DNA of 10,386 nt from Spirogloea muscicola (taxonomy: Eukaryota; Streptophyta; Zygnematophyceae; Spirogloeales; Spirogloeaceae). The notes beneath the pieces are model-generated. The model saw only the letters and a list, made by a program, of their open reading frames with translations, was not told the DNA's origin and searched no databases. Within the stretch, counting starts at the first letter, position 1. Every line of letters begins with the position of its first letter. The translations under genes and the position numbers were made by a program. Below are positions 1 through 7,831 of this stretch, piece after piece. The stretch is from positions 171,513 to 181,898 of the forward strand of contig WELB01000199.1 in NCBI GenBank assembly GCA_009602725.1, in the 5' to 3' direction.

Positions 1-139
1 CGCTCCAGCTCCCCAAGTTAGCTTGTCAGATTTGTTTGTGCTCACCCGTGGGTACTAATGTCATCTTAGGTACCTTAGATTAGGTCTCCGTATTATGTAG
101 CATTGTTTAGTCTGCACTCGACTCTGCCTGAACAATGTA

Positions 140-196
140 TTGGCTTGAATTGGCCTCCCTTTCAATTCATGCGCCCCGCGCGCCTTCTCTCTGAGC
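140..196 (-). repeat. Dispersed repeat family C, copy 1
   Basis: A box of about 55 bp. On the minus strand it reads AGAGAGAAGGCGCGCGGGGC, then a short CATGAATTGAAAGGGAGGCC block and an AATTCAAGCC end. The same order of blocks recurs on the plus strand near 1203-1256 and 7141-7190. It has no coding potential that I recognise. The origin is unknown; it could be the end of a non-autonomous element, because A-like sequence lies beside the other two copies. Confidence 0.6.
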
Positions 197-215
197 AGCT
201 ACAATGGGGTCGGAA

Positions 216-548
216 GATGCTATGGAGGATAGGGGCTGGGAATAGCCAGCCCGAAAAAGAATGAACAAAGGACGAGAAGGGGCCGCAGGGGAAGCACTAG
301 AAAAAGCAAGCACAGAGAGAAATTAAGCAGCGACGAAACACTCAGTAACCCCTGCTGAGTGATTCGTAGCTGCTTTGTTCCTTTCTTGTGCTTGTTTTTC
401 TTAGAGCTTCCCTGGCCCCCTTCTTGCCTAGAGAAGAGGGGCTTTGCCAGCCCCTCTTCTCAAAGGGGCGAGCACTCTCTTTTCTTGTCCTTTGTTCATT
501 CTTTCCTGGGCTGGCATTTCCAGCCCGTATCCTCAATGGGCGGGCCTT
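216..548. repeat. Foldback pair of family A repeats (A1 plus, A2 minus)
   Basis: Two family A copies lie head to head. The plus copy runs from about 216 to 346: GAGGATAGGGGCTGG, a short loop, CCAGCCC, A-rich, GAATGAACAAAGGACGAGAAGG, then a GAAGCAC and AGCAAGCAC tail. The minus copy runs from about 355 to 548 and repeats the same blocks in reverse, with an extra segment near 428-480 that holds its own small GGGGCTTTGCCAGCCCC hairpin. The centre is a near-perfect palindrome: about 329-346 pairs with 355-372 at roughly 16 of 18 positions around a GTAACCCCTGC loop. The whole unit could fold into a hairpin of about 330 nt, like a foldback or MITE-type element. No transposase is visible. Confidence 0.72.
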
Positions 549-558
549 CTTCTTTTGC

Positions 559-665
559 TAAGCAGCCTCAGGTCAGAGAAGCCGGGCTCCTGGAAGCGGG
601 TCCCCTGGCCAGAGCCAGATGCAGCAGCGAGGGCTCAGCCGGCACGCACGTGCAGCGCGCGGGCC
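559..665 (-). repeat. Repeat family B, copy 1 (decayed coding fragment)
   Basis: This copy matches the reverse complement of the B copy at 6600-6730. It starts with the shared AAGCAGCC/CAGGTCAGAGA junction and contains CTGGAAGCGGGTCCCCTGGCC. Read on the minus strand it gives a peptide beginning ALHVRAG, then a TGA, then ALAAASG and GQGTR. This aligns with the ALHLRAGRALAAASG peptide of the copy near 6620. Most codon differences between the two are synonymous, so the segment was probably once translated. It runs almost directly into the next family A copy at 674. Confidence 0.62.
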
Positions 666-673
666 GTGGAGAA

Positions 674-760
674 GGGCTCGCCCATTGAGGATAGGGGATG
701 GGAAAAGCCAGCCCAAAAAAGAATGAACAAAGTACGAGAAGGGACCAGGGGAAGAAGCAT
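674..760 (+). repeat. Repeat family A, copy 3
   Basis: Full head of family A: GGGCTCGCCCATTGAGGATA, GGGGATGGGAAAAGCCAGCCC, an A-run, GAATGAACAAAGTACGAGAAGG, then a purine-rich GGGACCAGGGGAAG tail. The GGCTGG-type and CCAGCC segments form the small hairpin seen in all A copies. It abuts B copy 1. Confidence 0.72.
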
Positions 761-870
761 AGACCTCTGCAGCCAATCTAGGCTACACACGACGTGCAGA
801 TGTATTTCCGGCTGAAATGGACTTGCCAGCTGCATATTTGTCGTTCTTGCGACGTCGAGTTTCGGCCTGT

Positions 871-918
871 TTGCAGCGAGCTCAGGCTAATGCCTTGCAT
901 CAGAAAGCTGGGCGAGCT
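871..918 (+). repeat. Repeat family B, copy 2 (short fragment)
   Basis: Only the core of family B is recognisable. On the plus strand the frame reads CLQRAQANALHQKAGRAL. This matches CLQRSQAIALHRRAG near 10150 and VLLQRSMAHALHLRAGRAL near 6600. The nucleotide match is weaker than the peptide match. Around it (about 760-870 and 920-1120) I see no gene and nothing else I can name. Confidence 0.5.
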
Positions 919-1511
919 CTAGTTGGTGACAGAAGGGCTTTGTACCTGACATCTAGTATTTATGCATCGGTTAGCGACCTTTATGTTTTGACCCGTGGTT
1001 TTTGAGCGGGTCAACCTGCTGTAGGTTATGTAGATATTTAGATGTGCTTGCTTGCCTTTGTACTTGGCCATTGGCCTATGTTTGTTTCAAATACACGAAT
1101 TTTTCTGCAGCAAGCTGTGAAAAGCCAGCCCGAAAAGGATTTACAAGCTTCTAAGGGGTTAAATGACGAAAAGGCCTGCTTTGAGGACGAGTGCTCTGAG
1201 GGCAGGAGAGAGAAGGCACGCGGTGCGCATGATTGAAAGGGAGGCCAATTCTAGCCTTGCAATTGTCCTGTTAACTGGGTAATGAGCTGGCTAAGGGGGA
1301 GGGCAAAGGTTGTTTCCTCCCCGCCAGCAAGCCCAACGTTGGGGGCTGCCCCACTCCCGCGAGCAGATCTCAAGAAGAATGACTCTTCCAGTAGTTGGCG
1401 ATTGGCTGTAATTGGCCAGCCCCGAAAAGTGGTGAACATGTTCCGAAGTGGCCAGAAAAGCGCTAAAACATACAGCGACTCAAGTGGCCAGTGGGTGTTC
1501 AAAGTTCCCTG
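919..1511. other. Non-coding stretch with one C copy and A-like scraps
   Basis: No gene is supported. The stretch contains C copy 2 (listed separately) and two A-like scraps: AAGCCAGCCCGAAAAGGAT near 1122 and GGCCAGCCCCGAAAAGTGGT near 1414. The short open frames here have no recognisable motifs, and several run through repeat sequence. Confidence 0.5.
1203..1256 (+). repeat. Dispersed repeat family C, copy 2
   Basis: AGAGAGAAGGCACGCGGTGC, then GCATGATTGAAAGGGAGGCC, then an AATTCTAGCC end. This is the reverse complement counterpart of 140-196 and the plus-strand counterpart of 7141-7190. An A-like CCAGCCCGAAAAGG scrap lies about 80 bp upstream. Confidence 0.6.
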
Positions 1512-1795
1512 TTGAGCAGCCGCAGGTCAGAGAGACAGTCTCCGGGTAGCGGGTCCCCTGTCTATAGCCAGAGGCTGCAGCCACAGCGCGCCCAGCACGC
1601 AGATGCAACGCGTGTGCCACTTATTGCTGCAGCAATACAGATAGGCGCATGCAATACAGCTGGGAGAGAGAGCCTGCCGCTTAGACATCGATTTGCTCCC
1701 CGTGGTCACGTCGGGACAGCGCTGCCGGCGCAGGAGCTCGAGCTTCTGCACCGAGCGCCACATGCCCCGTGGACGTCGATGGCAAGGGGGGTATA
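1512..1795 (-). repeat. Repeat family B, copy 3 (near full length)
   Basis: The longest B copy in the minus orientation, matching 6430-6735 over most of its length. Its plus-strand left edge is GAGCAGCCGCAGGTCAGAGA. The minus strand encodes a peptide with MRLSVLLQQ, a TAA stop, then VAHALHLRAGRAVAAASG, colinear with the plus-strand peptide of the 6430-6735 copy. The opposite frames of the two copies also share RAPxAPW-type words. The element is unclassified. The stop inside the conserved frame shows that this copy is dead as a gene. Confidence 0.68.
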
Positions 1796-1883
1796 CTCGT
1801 CTCTGCGTATGATCAGCACAACTTGCCTCCTAGCCTCGAGCTGCACTGGCGACTGCTTTCCCTGCCTTTGGAGGCAGATACAG

Positions 1884-2021
1884 TTTGTTCATTCTTTTTT
1901 GGGCTGGCTTTTCCAGCCCCTATCCTCAATGAAGAAGGCTCGCCCATAAAGAAAGAGGGGCTGGCAAAGCCAGCCCAAAAAGAATGGACAATGTCCAAAG
2001 CCGAAGAATGGGCGAGCCCCC
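1884..2021. repeat. Inverted pair of family A cores (A4 minus, A5 plus) with a third fragment
   Basis: The left arm (1884-1931) reads TTGTTCATTCTTTTTTGGGC, TGGCTTTTCCAGCCCC, TATCCTCAATG. The right arm (1937-1990) reads GGCTCGCCCATAAAG, AGGGGCTGGCAAAGCCAGCC, C, then AAAAAGAATGGACAA. The arms are inverted repeats of each other separated by only a few bases, and each has its own inner hairpin. A further inverted GAATGGGCGAGCCC scrap sits at 2006-2019. A run of nine T (2023-2031) and a run of ten A (2035-2044) follow at once. Confidence 0.72.
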
Positions 2022-2172
2022 CTTTTTTTTTGGCAAAAAAAAAACAAAACAAGAAAAAGATACAGTGGGGTTGGCCAGGTCGAACGCGTCCTCCGTCACC
2101 ACGTTTGCAATAAGGCGCGGTCCACCAGCCAGTGTACTAGCCAGCAGGTCGACTCGCTGGTTGTGGAGGCCG

Positions 2173-2570
2173 TCAACTTTCTGCTGGAGTGGCATGATTG
2201 CCGTGTACTCGTGGCCATTGTGAAGCCCGCTTCCACCAAATGCCGTGCATGACGTCGCATAAGAGGTCGGGAGGCGCAGACTGGAGGTGCTTCTGAAGCC
2301 GGGCTCGCAGCTGCTCCTCCACGAACGACGGCGTACCGATGGGGACCCCCGGGAGGGTGAGGCCGCCTGACTCAGGGACTCAGGGACCCGGGGCGGGGGC
2401 AGCGCCAAGGGGACTGGGAGGCCGCGGGGGTGACCAAGCCACGCACTCACTCCACCCGGCTGTTCAGGCTGAGAGTGGCCAGCTGCTGCTAGAAGGTTGG
2501 CGAAGGCAGCCATCACGTCGTTTGGGCTGCCGACAAGTGTGGTGTCGTCGGCATAGATGGGCTTGGATGG
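2173..2570 (-). pseudogene. Reverse transcriptase fragment (YADD box), frameshifted
   Basis: On the minus strand a frame opening after a TGA (2571-2573) reads PIYADDTTLVGSPNDVMAAF. YADD (2544-2555) is the catalytic metal-binding box of reverse transcriptases, followed as usual by a small-residue turn and an amphipathic helix. About 60 codons on, in another frame, comes GLTLPGVPIGTPSFVEEQ (from 2364), which resembles the G-x-P-[IV]-G block seen after the palm in many non-LTR-type reverse transcriptases. That frame stops at 2173. The frames are separated by an 8-bp tandem duplication (2369-2387) that accounts for the shift by itself. There is no fingers domain, endonuclease or RNase H, so this is a dead fragment. 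The exact class (LINE-like or DIRS-like) is unresolved. The same strand carries an A9 run at 2031-2023 that might be the remnant of a 3' tail. Confidence 0.75.
2369..2387. repeat. 8-bp tandem duplication (GACTCAGG x2)
   Basis: Two adjacent copies of GACTCAGG with a partial third. It lies inside the reverse transcriptase remnant. An extra 8 nt shifts the frame by two, and this is exactly the offset between the YADD frame and the downstream GVPIGTP frame. Confidence 0.85.
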
Positions 2571-2652
2571 TCAGAACGCGCAGAGATATGCCGGGTACAG
2601 GAGGTTGGCTTACATTCATACCATTTACACCTTGTAACCTGTCATTGATAAG

Positions 2653-2684
2653 GATGCAAGGAGGCACTGATGCAAGGAGGCACT
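2653..2684. repeat. 16-bp perfect tandem duplication
   Basis: GATGCAAGGAGGCACT occurs twice with no spacer. It may be replication slippage or a footprint left by an excised insertion. Nothing coding depends on it. Confidence 0.85.
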
Positions 2685-3123
2685 ACAAGAAACGTCTCAA
2701 AAGTCGATCAAATCAAAAGAATCGTAGCACAACATCACTGTCAATTTACATTGCAGGTGCTTGCAGTAGTAAGCATGTCTAACAGCTGAAAGAAAGATAA
2801 AGCCGTCCACATGTGTCCCGCATGGTCATTAGCATTCCTTCGCTACTTCACATTCGCAGCCTAGCCGACTGCCTGCCCCGCCTCCTCCCCTCTTGGAAGA
2901 GCACCCCCTAGCTGTGTCTTTTGCCGTTCGTTCGCCTCCCTTTTGATGACAACTTGGTACTTTAATGAGACTCTCTTGACGCCAAATGCCGCCTATCGAG
3001 GCCGCATCCAAGAAGAAGAGCACTCTCTTCACAGAAGGGTTATAAGCACCCACTCGTGGCAGTCACTCGCGTAGCTGAGTGATTGAGCAATTTCCGGCCC
3101 ACTCGAATGCTGTCAACCATGTT

Positions 3124-3162
3124 TTATGGGCTGGCCATACACAGCCATCGCCCTCCTCTTGG
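3124..3162. repeat. Degenerate A-like hairpin
   Basis: GGGCTGGCCATACACAGCCA followed by TCGCCCTCCTCTTGG. The same variant pattern (GGCTGGC, 4-6 bases, CAGCC, then CGCCC or TGCC, then a pyrimidine-rich stretch and TGG or TTGAA) occurs at 3794-3822, 6918-6950 and 6993-7032. It looks like a subfamily of A in which the second half of the hairpin has changed. Confidence 0.5.
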
Positions 3163-3420
3163 TATATCTATTTCTCTCGTTTAAGCCTCTCGACTTGGTC
3201 GCTAGATCAGGTGGTAGTAGTGGCCCGCGCTTCGCTTGTGGCAAGTTTGGTCATTGAAAATGTGGTCACGACGGATGCTGCAAGTATCCCGCATTTGAGC
3301 ACAGCAATCACAGTTGTCTCAGCCACAAAGGTGGGGCATGCAGTCGCCAAAGCTGCCCCAAGTGAGGTGCTCACATCCGCCTACCCGTCTGCACGGGATG
3401 AGTCTGTTCACTAGCAAAAG

Positions 3421-4446
3421 ACTTTCATGGAGCGTCTGGGGCAAGTGCTCGACCTCCTGTAGCCGCTTGCACGACAGCTGAGGCAGCAGGTTGAGCAGGC
3501 AGTGTCACGGACTCGCAGGCCCTGATGTATTGCATGTTATCGCCGAGTCTTAGCAAATTTTTCAGACTTTCATTTAGGATTACCCTTGAATCTTTGTGCC
3601 AGCCGTACCTTGGCTGCGACCTAGGACCGAACGTCCGGGGAAATAAGCTCTTCTGCTAGTCCTGCCTTCTTGCCGCTGTTGATGAGGGGTTCTTGAGCCA
3701 ATATAGTACGGTCTCACAGTCTGCAAAGCTACTTATGTGTCGAGAGGTTTGCCTTTTCCGCGCTGATATCTCCTTGAGACCTTGCCTACTTCTAAGCTGG
3801 CTTTCCACAGCCGCTGCCTCCTCTTGAACCCTCATACCTGGAACACAGACCAGCAACCTGCTGGCGAAGTCAGACTGGGCCGAAGCTCTCCTTGGACCAC
3901 CTTCCCAGCTTTGGTGCTCCCTACGTCAGCAGGGACAAGCCTTCTGTGGATCCAATGGGTTTAAGCTTGTCCGGTGAGTGCTTGGAGCTGCTATGCTAGG
4001 TGCTTCGAAGCTGACCCCACTTGACAACCTTACACACTGTGGTAACAAGAAGAAAGACGACCTATGCTTCACGATGATGTTTCATGCTCAAGTGCGACCA
4101 GGAGATGCCCCGAAATATCATGACTTGTATCGACAACACTTATTGCAGAATCCATTAGTTGAAGTAATAGCTCTTCTAATAAGCTCGTCCAATCATATAC
4201 TCCTGCAAATATGAAGAGCTCAGGTGTTTCTTGTTTTTGTGTGCTACATGTTTGATGGAGAAAGGAGGCACTTCTCCCAGTGTCTCTTTGCACCCTTTGT
4301 AATAGCGTATACTATAACCACCTAATTGGGATGGTACTTTGTACGACCCTCATGCACTCTGTGCACTGTATAAGACACGCTCTGACCAGCCAAGACCGAG
4401 CTTTCGGTTTTGAACATGGCCAACAGCTTAGCAATATCTCGCCTTG
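3421..4446. other. Downstream flank of the REC gene, no certain exon
   Basis: No gene is firmly supported. It contains an A-like hairpin (3794-3822, CTGGCTTTCCACAGCC). On the minus strand a frame is open from 4293 to 4069 and includes a good acceptor (ATATTTGCAG, ending at 4203) followed by VYDWTSLLEELLLQLMDSAI. This could be a further 3' exon of the REC gene, but no donor in the last recognised REC exon gives a matching phase without losing the conserved Lys-Pro motif. I recognise no domain in it. Other short frames (for example minus 3656-3856) overlap the hairpin repeat and look spurious. Confidence 0.4.
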
Positions 4447-6321
4447 CTATACGAATGCCATAAAGCCATCGAACGATTTCTTGACCTCTTCAAAGTCTCC
4501 TCGCACTAGTTGAGCTCGTCTTCCAGTTGAGGGCAGTAGGTATGTAATCAAGTAGTTGCATAGCAACTTGCCAACCGTGAAAGAAAGAAAGTGCGCAACC
4601 GTGCGCTCATTGACTGGCTTTCCCAAGATAGCTAAGTGACCTGACTTAGCGTACTCTTCCTGCAAGTGACAGCCCAGATGTCAACACAGAAGTCCAGCAT
4701 GGAAGTCTGCTTGCAGGGCCTTGTTGTGCTGAAGCCTAACAAGCTTGCAAGTATACGTGACAAGCTCATGGGACCTTGAGCTATTTGGGCGCCACAATCC
4801 ATGCTTACGGAGATGCTGACACCAATCAAATGCATGGGGCCCCGTGGTGCTGAAACAGTCATTATTACCAGGTCAGCACGCTTCACATTTGCGGAGATGC
4901 CAATGATAGGCATCTGTGGCAGATTGTGATCCACTTCGAATTGTCGAAACATCTGGCACGTGTAGAAGCTATTTGTGACTTAAAACCTTCACATGGGGAT
5001 GCAAGCAGACAGTTACCATGATGTTTTCAGAAGCTTTTGATTATTGATGTTGCTGACATTGCCGACGAGTCACATGATCATTGCACTGGCTTCAAGTGCG
5101 GCCCAGGTAACATGGACAGCATAAGGCGTAGCAGAGATGAAGCTACGGTTAGTTCATCATCACTCCACCTTTCATCAAGAAGAAGGGCGTCAATATTTTC
5201 TCCCATTAGAAATCTGGAGATCACTTCTGCCCATGCCACCACCTTATACTCAACTCTATCACCAAGGTATAGCCGAATACATGTCAGTCGTCAATAAGAA
5301 ATTTTGTTTGTTACACATCTGAAGTAGTCACCAAAACTGACATTGGAGTCGAATGGGATGAAATCAAAAGACAAGAGGATTACACTGCGCCTTTGAGAAC
5401 TGCAAGTCGACATTGCAGCCTGGCACCACATTGCAGCGGCCAAATATCTCTGAAGAAGCTAAAGTGTAAAGCTGGATTCAGTGTATCCAGCTTAGTCCTT
5501 ACTGTGCTATGCAAAGTTGAGGTGCATCAAGACAGTACTTGTCCAGTGCATCCAAGACATCCCTGACATTGTCAGGTCCATTGCTAACGACCAAAACTTG
5601 CACAAGCTCTCAAAGTCAGGTAGAAAGCCCTCATCATGCAAGTCTCAATCTTCACCTATGTGACCAGTCAATGTTGCTTCCCAATCTTGACTCCTTGGCG
5701 TAGGCAAGATTCATCTTAGAAACACACAGGACTGCCTCTTCTGTACAGGTTTAGCTAACTCTGTACTGGTACACCAAGAACCGCTGAATAATGAATCTGT
5801 ACTGACATGCCAGATGATATGAAACCTAATAACATCCAAAGGGCAATGAAAGTGGGGTGACTTACCTTCAGTGTATGTGTTCTGGAAGGACCGGAAGCAG
5901 GGGACTGTGCAGTGGTCAATGAGCTGCTAGACGATAACTTGCTCCCTGTGTTGGTGTTGGGGGCATTGCTTGACGACGCTAGAGGACCAGTAGGCAGGAG
6001 AGACATATCGGTTGGCAGCTCGCAGACGAGGCTGGAGGCAGACAAGTCACGGGGTGCCGCCGAGAGTGCGCTCAGCGCTGCTGCACTCTGCCGGCGCCGG
6101 CTGCCAGGACTCGTCAAGGACGGCATCGTTGAGGTCTTCAGAGGCCGCCGCCTTGTCCGCGCTGCCGTCAGCGCCGGGCTCCCTGAGCCATCCCCCGTGG
6201 CCGTCGCTATCGGCTCGGCGGCGGTGGCGGCGAGGCCGGGGTAGAAGCTGGCCAGCGCCGCTTGGCTCGGCGGCAGCTCGGCGGGCGCCGGCGTAGGAGG
6301 AGGCTGCACTGGGCCGCGCAT
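4447..6321 (-). CDS. Receiver-like (REC) domain protein, five exons
   Basis: Proposed exons (minus): 6321-5866, 5606-5503, 5255-5147, 4952-4869 and 4659-4447, giving about 321 residues. All junctions are GT-AG (first donor AAG|GTAAGT) and the phases agree. Exon 1 is Ser/Ala/Pro-rich and probably disordered. Exons 2-5 build one receiver fold: beta-1 VQVLVVSN (about 154-161), IDALLLDERW with Asp214, MPIIGISANV with Ser243, and AILGKPV with Lys265. Spacings Asp-Ser 29 and Ser-Lys 22 match the family (30 and 22 in CheY). The acidic Mg-binding pair after beta-1 is replaced by Ser-Asn, so normal phosphotransfer is doubtful. No kinase or DNA-binding domain is visible. The start is uncertain: an ATG at 6334 opens another frame, and 6321 is chosen because its frame reaches the donor. 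The TAG at 4447 may not be the true end if more exons follow. Confidence 0.68.
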
Positions 6322-6429
6322 CACCGACGTCCATCACGCCGTCTCGGTCGCCACCGCCGCCTATTCTGAAGAAAGAAGATTCTGGCGTCGCCACCGGCTT
6401 GGCCTCGTTGGGGTGGACTTGGGAAGGCT

Positions 6430-6735
6430 GCTGTCAGTTCGACCCATTGCTATCAGCGCCCACGGGGCGTTCGGCGCCCGGTGGCTTGAGCTCGCGGCAT
6501 CAGCTCGCGCGCAACGCAGCGTCCCGACGGTCTCAAGATAAGCAGGCCATTTGGAACGCGGCAGGCTCTTTCGCCCAGGTGTATCGCATGCGCCTGTCAG
6601 TACTCCTGCAGCGGTCAATGGCACATGCGCTTCATCTGCGTGCTGGTCGTGCTTTGGCTGCAGCCTCTGGCTGTAGACAGGGGACCCGCCACCCGGGGAC
6701 TAGCTCCTGCGACCTGCGGCTGCTCAACAGGGGAC
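6430..6735 (+). repeat. Repeat family B, copy 4 (longest intact frame)
   Basis: Matches 1512-1795 in inverted orientation. The plus strand has an open frame covering the copy, with YRMRLSVLLQRSMAHALH then LRAGRALAAASG and CRQGTR. This peptide is shared with copies near 620, 890, 1600 and 10150, and most codon differences are synonymous. It ends in CTGCGGCTGCTCAACAGGGG, the shared B/A junction, and runs directly into a minus-oriented family A tail. Because it sits just upstream of the REC gene start, it may also supply that gene's promoter region. The parent protein is not recognised. Confidence 0.65.
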
Positions 6736-7032
6736 ATCCGCTTTTACCTTTGTTTGTTTGTGTTTGCTTGTGCTTGTCTTCCCAGGCCAGGCCAGGCCAG
6801 GCACTTTCTTCTTAGTGCTTCGCCTGGCCCCCTTCTTGTACTTTGTTCATTCTTTTTTTTGGGCTGGCTGTTCCAGCCCATATCCTCGATGGGCGAGCCC
6901 TTCCTTCTTTTCCTGGGCTGGCCTCTCACAGCCACTGCCCTCTACTGGAAGCGTCTCTCCTCTTCTGGTCCCCTCGAGCTTTGTTCATCTCCTTCCTAGG
7001 CTGGCCGACTGCAGCCATCGCCCTTCACCGGA
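6736..7032 (-). repeat. Repeat family A, copy 6, with two degenerate A-like hairpins
   Basis: A minus-oriented A copy: a TTGTTTGTTTGTGTTTGCTT-rich tail, a four-fold CCAGG tandem (6782-6802), CCTGGCCCCCTTCTTG, then the head at 6841-6900 (TTTGTTCATTC, T-run, GGGCTGGCTGTTCCAGCCC, TATCCTCGATGGGCGAGCCC). Two variant hairpins follow at 6918-6950 and 6993-7032, of the GGCTGGC...CAGCC...CGCCC type. It contains no gene. Confidence 0.68.
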
Positions 7033-7140
7033 AGAGTTTGTCCTTGTTTCTTTCAGTCATTCGAGTCAGAACTGTGGATGCAAGCTGGCAAAGGAAAACA
7101 ACTCTACCACTGTAAGGCAATGAGGCGAGGTCAGCCCAAA

Positions 7141-7190
7141 GAGAGAGAGAAGGCGCGCCGTGCGATGAAATGAAAGGGTGGCCACTCCAA
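7141..7190 (+). repeat. Dispersed repeat family C, copy 3
   Basis: GAGAGAAGGCGCGCCGTGCG, then ATGAAATGAAAGGGTGGCC and ACTCCAAG. It is more diverged than the copies at 140-196 and 1203-1256 but has the same block order. It lies about 150 bp upstream of the putative first exon at 7338, so it may be part of that gene's promoter. It is preceded by the GGTCAGCCCAAAG scrap of family A. Confidence 0.5.
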
Positions 7191-7337
7191 GTGAGGACAA
7201 GCAAGCTGGCCGCCAAGCGAGCTGGCAGCTGGCAAGCTGGCCACCGTCCTCTTTGGTTGCACCGATGCACCGGCGCGTGCTTCCCGCTGCATGCGTGGTT
7301 CCCATGCGATAGCGAAGCTGGACGACGCTGCACAGCC

Positions 7338-7588
7338 ATGAAGGAGCTTTTGAGGGTTGGGATTGTGAACGCCATCGCCCTTGGCCTGCTCCTACAGCCA
7401 GTTCCTCATACACAAGCCCACTTCTTCCCGCCCTATGTTGCCAATGAGCCCTTGAGATTATACAGCCGATCATGGCTCAAACCTGCTGCAGGAGCTGCAC
7501 AGAAAGATGTTCCCCTGCCATTTTGCCAGCTATTCACATCGTTTGGGCTCACCCGTTCTCAGGCGAGATTGTGCTTCGATATCATCAG
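7338..7588 (+). CDS. First exon of a putative secreted or membrane protein (partial)
   Basis: From an ATG at 7338 the product begins MKELLRVGIVNAIALGLLLQ and continues PVPHTQA before a polar, Pro-rich region. That is a good signal-peptide layout: a short charged start, a hydrophobic core of about 15 residues, and small residues at a likely cleavage site near residue 27. The mature part contains NEPLRLYSRSWLKP and DVPLPFCQLFTSFG, then LTRSQARLCFDIIR. The frame reaches a donor-like CATCAG|GTATCT at 7588/7589 (phase 2); without splicing it would stop at 7658. No convincing second exon is visible before the convergent F-box gene, so this may be a 5' fragment of a broken or duplicated gene. The NEPL..LY and LPFCQL words faintly recall the lumenal start of TM9 (nonaspanin) proteins, but this is too weak to name it. 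Confidence 0.42.
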
Positions 7589-7831
7589 GTATCTGTGTAC
7601 TTGCAATACAAAACCTTTGTGCGATCATGCTAGCCTGCAATGGCCTCACTCTATTTGATGGCTCCCAGGATCTGCGCCAAGGTCCTCAGACTTAACAATG
7701 CCTCTAGGAGAGCCCATTTGCCTGCCACAGTGACCAGCACAAAGGTGGCATCTACTCGATGCAAGTATTGCTGCTACCATGCACCCCACATCGGAAACAT
7801 CCAGCACCTTTGCTTAAGCCTCATTTCCATC
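7589..7831. other. Gap between convergent genes; 3' flank of the F-box gene
   Basis: No clear exon or terminator is seen. On the minus strand the sequence just after the F-box stop (TGA at 7832-7834) stays in the same frame. After one more stop (TAA) it is open for about 55 codons, beginning VLDVSDVGCMVAAILASS. This has a faint LRR look and could be read if an intron removed both stops, but I see no strong donor. Treat it as 3' untranslated sequence. Confidence 0.4.

Larger units (their letters stand above)
2571..3420. other. Unassigned stretch, no gene recognised
   Basis: No fingers or palm sequence is visible upstream of the YADD box on the minus strand, so the element is truncated or too decayed. 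There is a perfect 16-bp tandem duplication at 2653-2684 (listed separately) and a degenerate A-like hairpin at 3124-3162. An open plus-strand frame at about 3079-3414 is hydrophobic and Val/Ala-rich, but it starts within repeat sequence and has no recognisable motif. I do not call it a gene. Confidence 0.45.

Noticed and set aside
1491-1949. Plus frame of 152 codons and minus frame 1926-2516 of 196 codons
   Set aside because: Both run through A and B repeats and low-complexity runs. Only the segment holding the YADD box has recognisable protein content, and that is listed as the pseudogene.
2023-2044. T9 followed by A10 as a terminator
   Set aside because: In a eukaryotic repeat-rich region this is more likely a simple repeat or a retroelement tail. 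There is no transcribed gene beside it to terminate.
3656-3856. Minus frame of 66 codons (MLVCVPGMRVQEE...)
   Set aside because: It overlaps a degenerate A-like hairpin at 3794-3822 and has no recognisable domain.
6047-6394. Open minus frame through the REC first-exon region (VATPESSFFRIGGGG... with ATG at 6334)
   Set aside because: It overlaps the chosen exon in another frame and ends before the strong AAG|GTAAGT donor at 5865, so it cannot lead into the receiver exons. It remains a possible sign of an indel or an alternative N-terminus.
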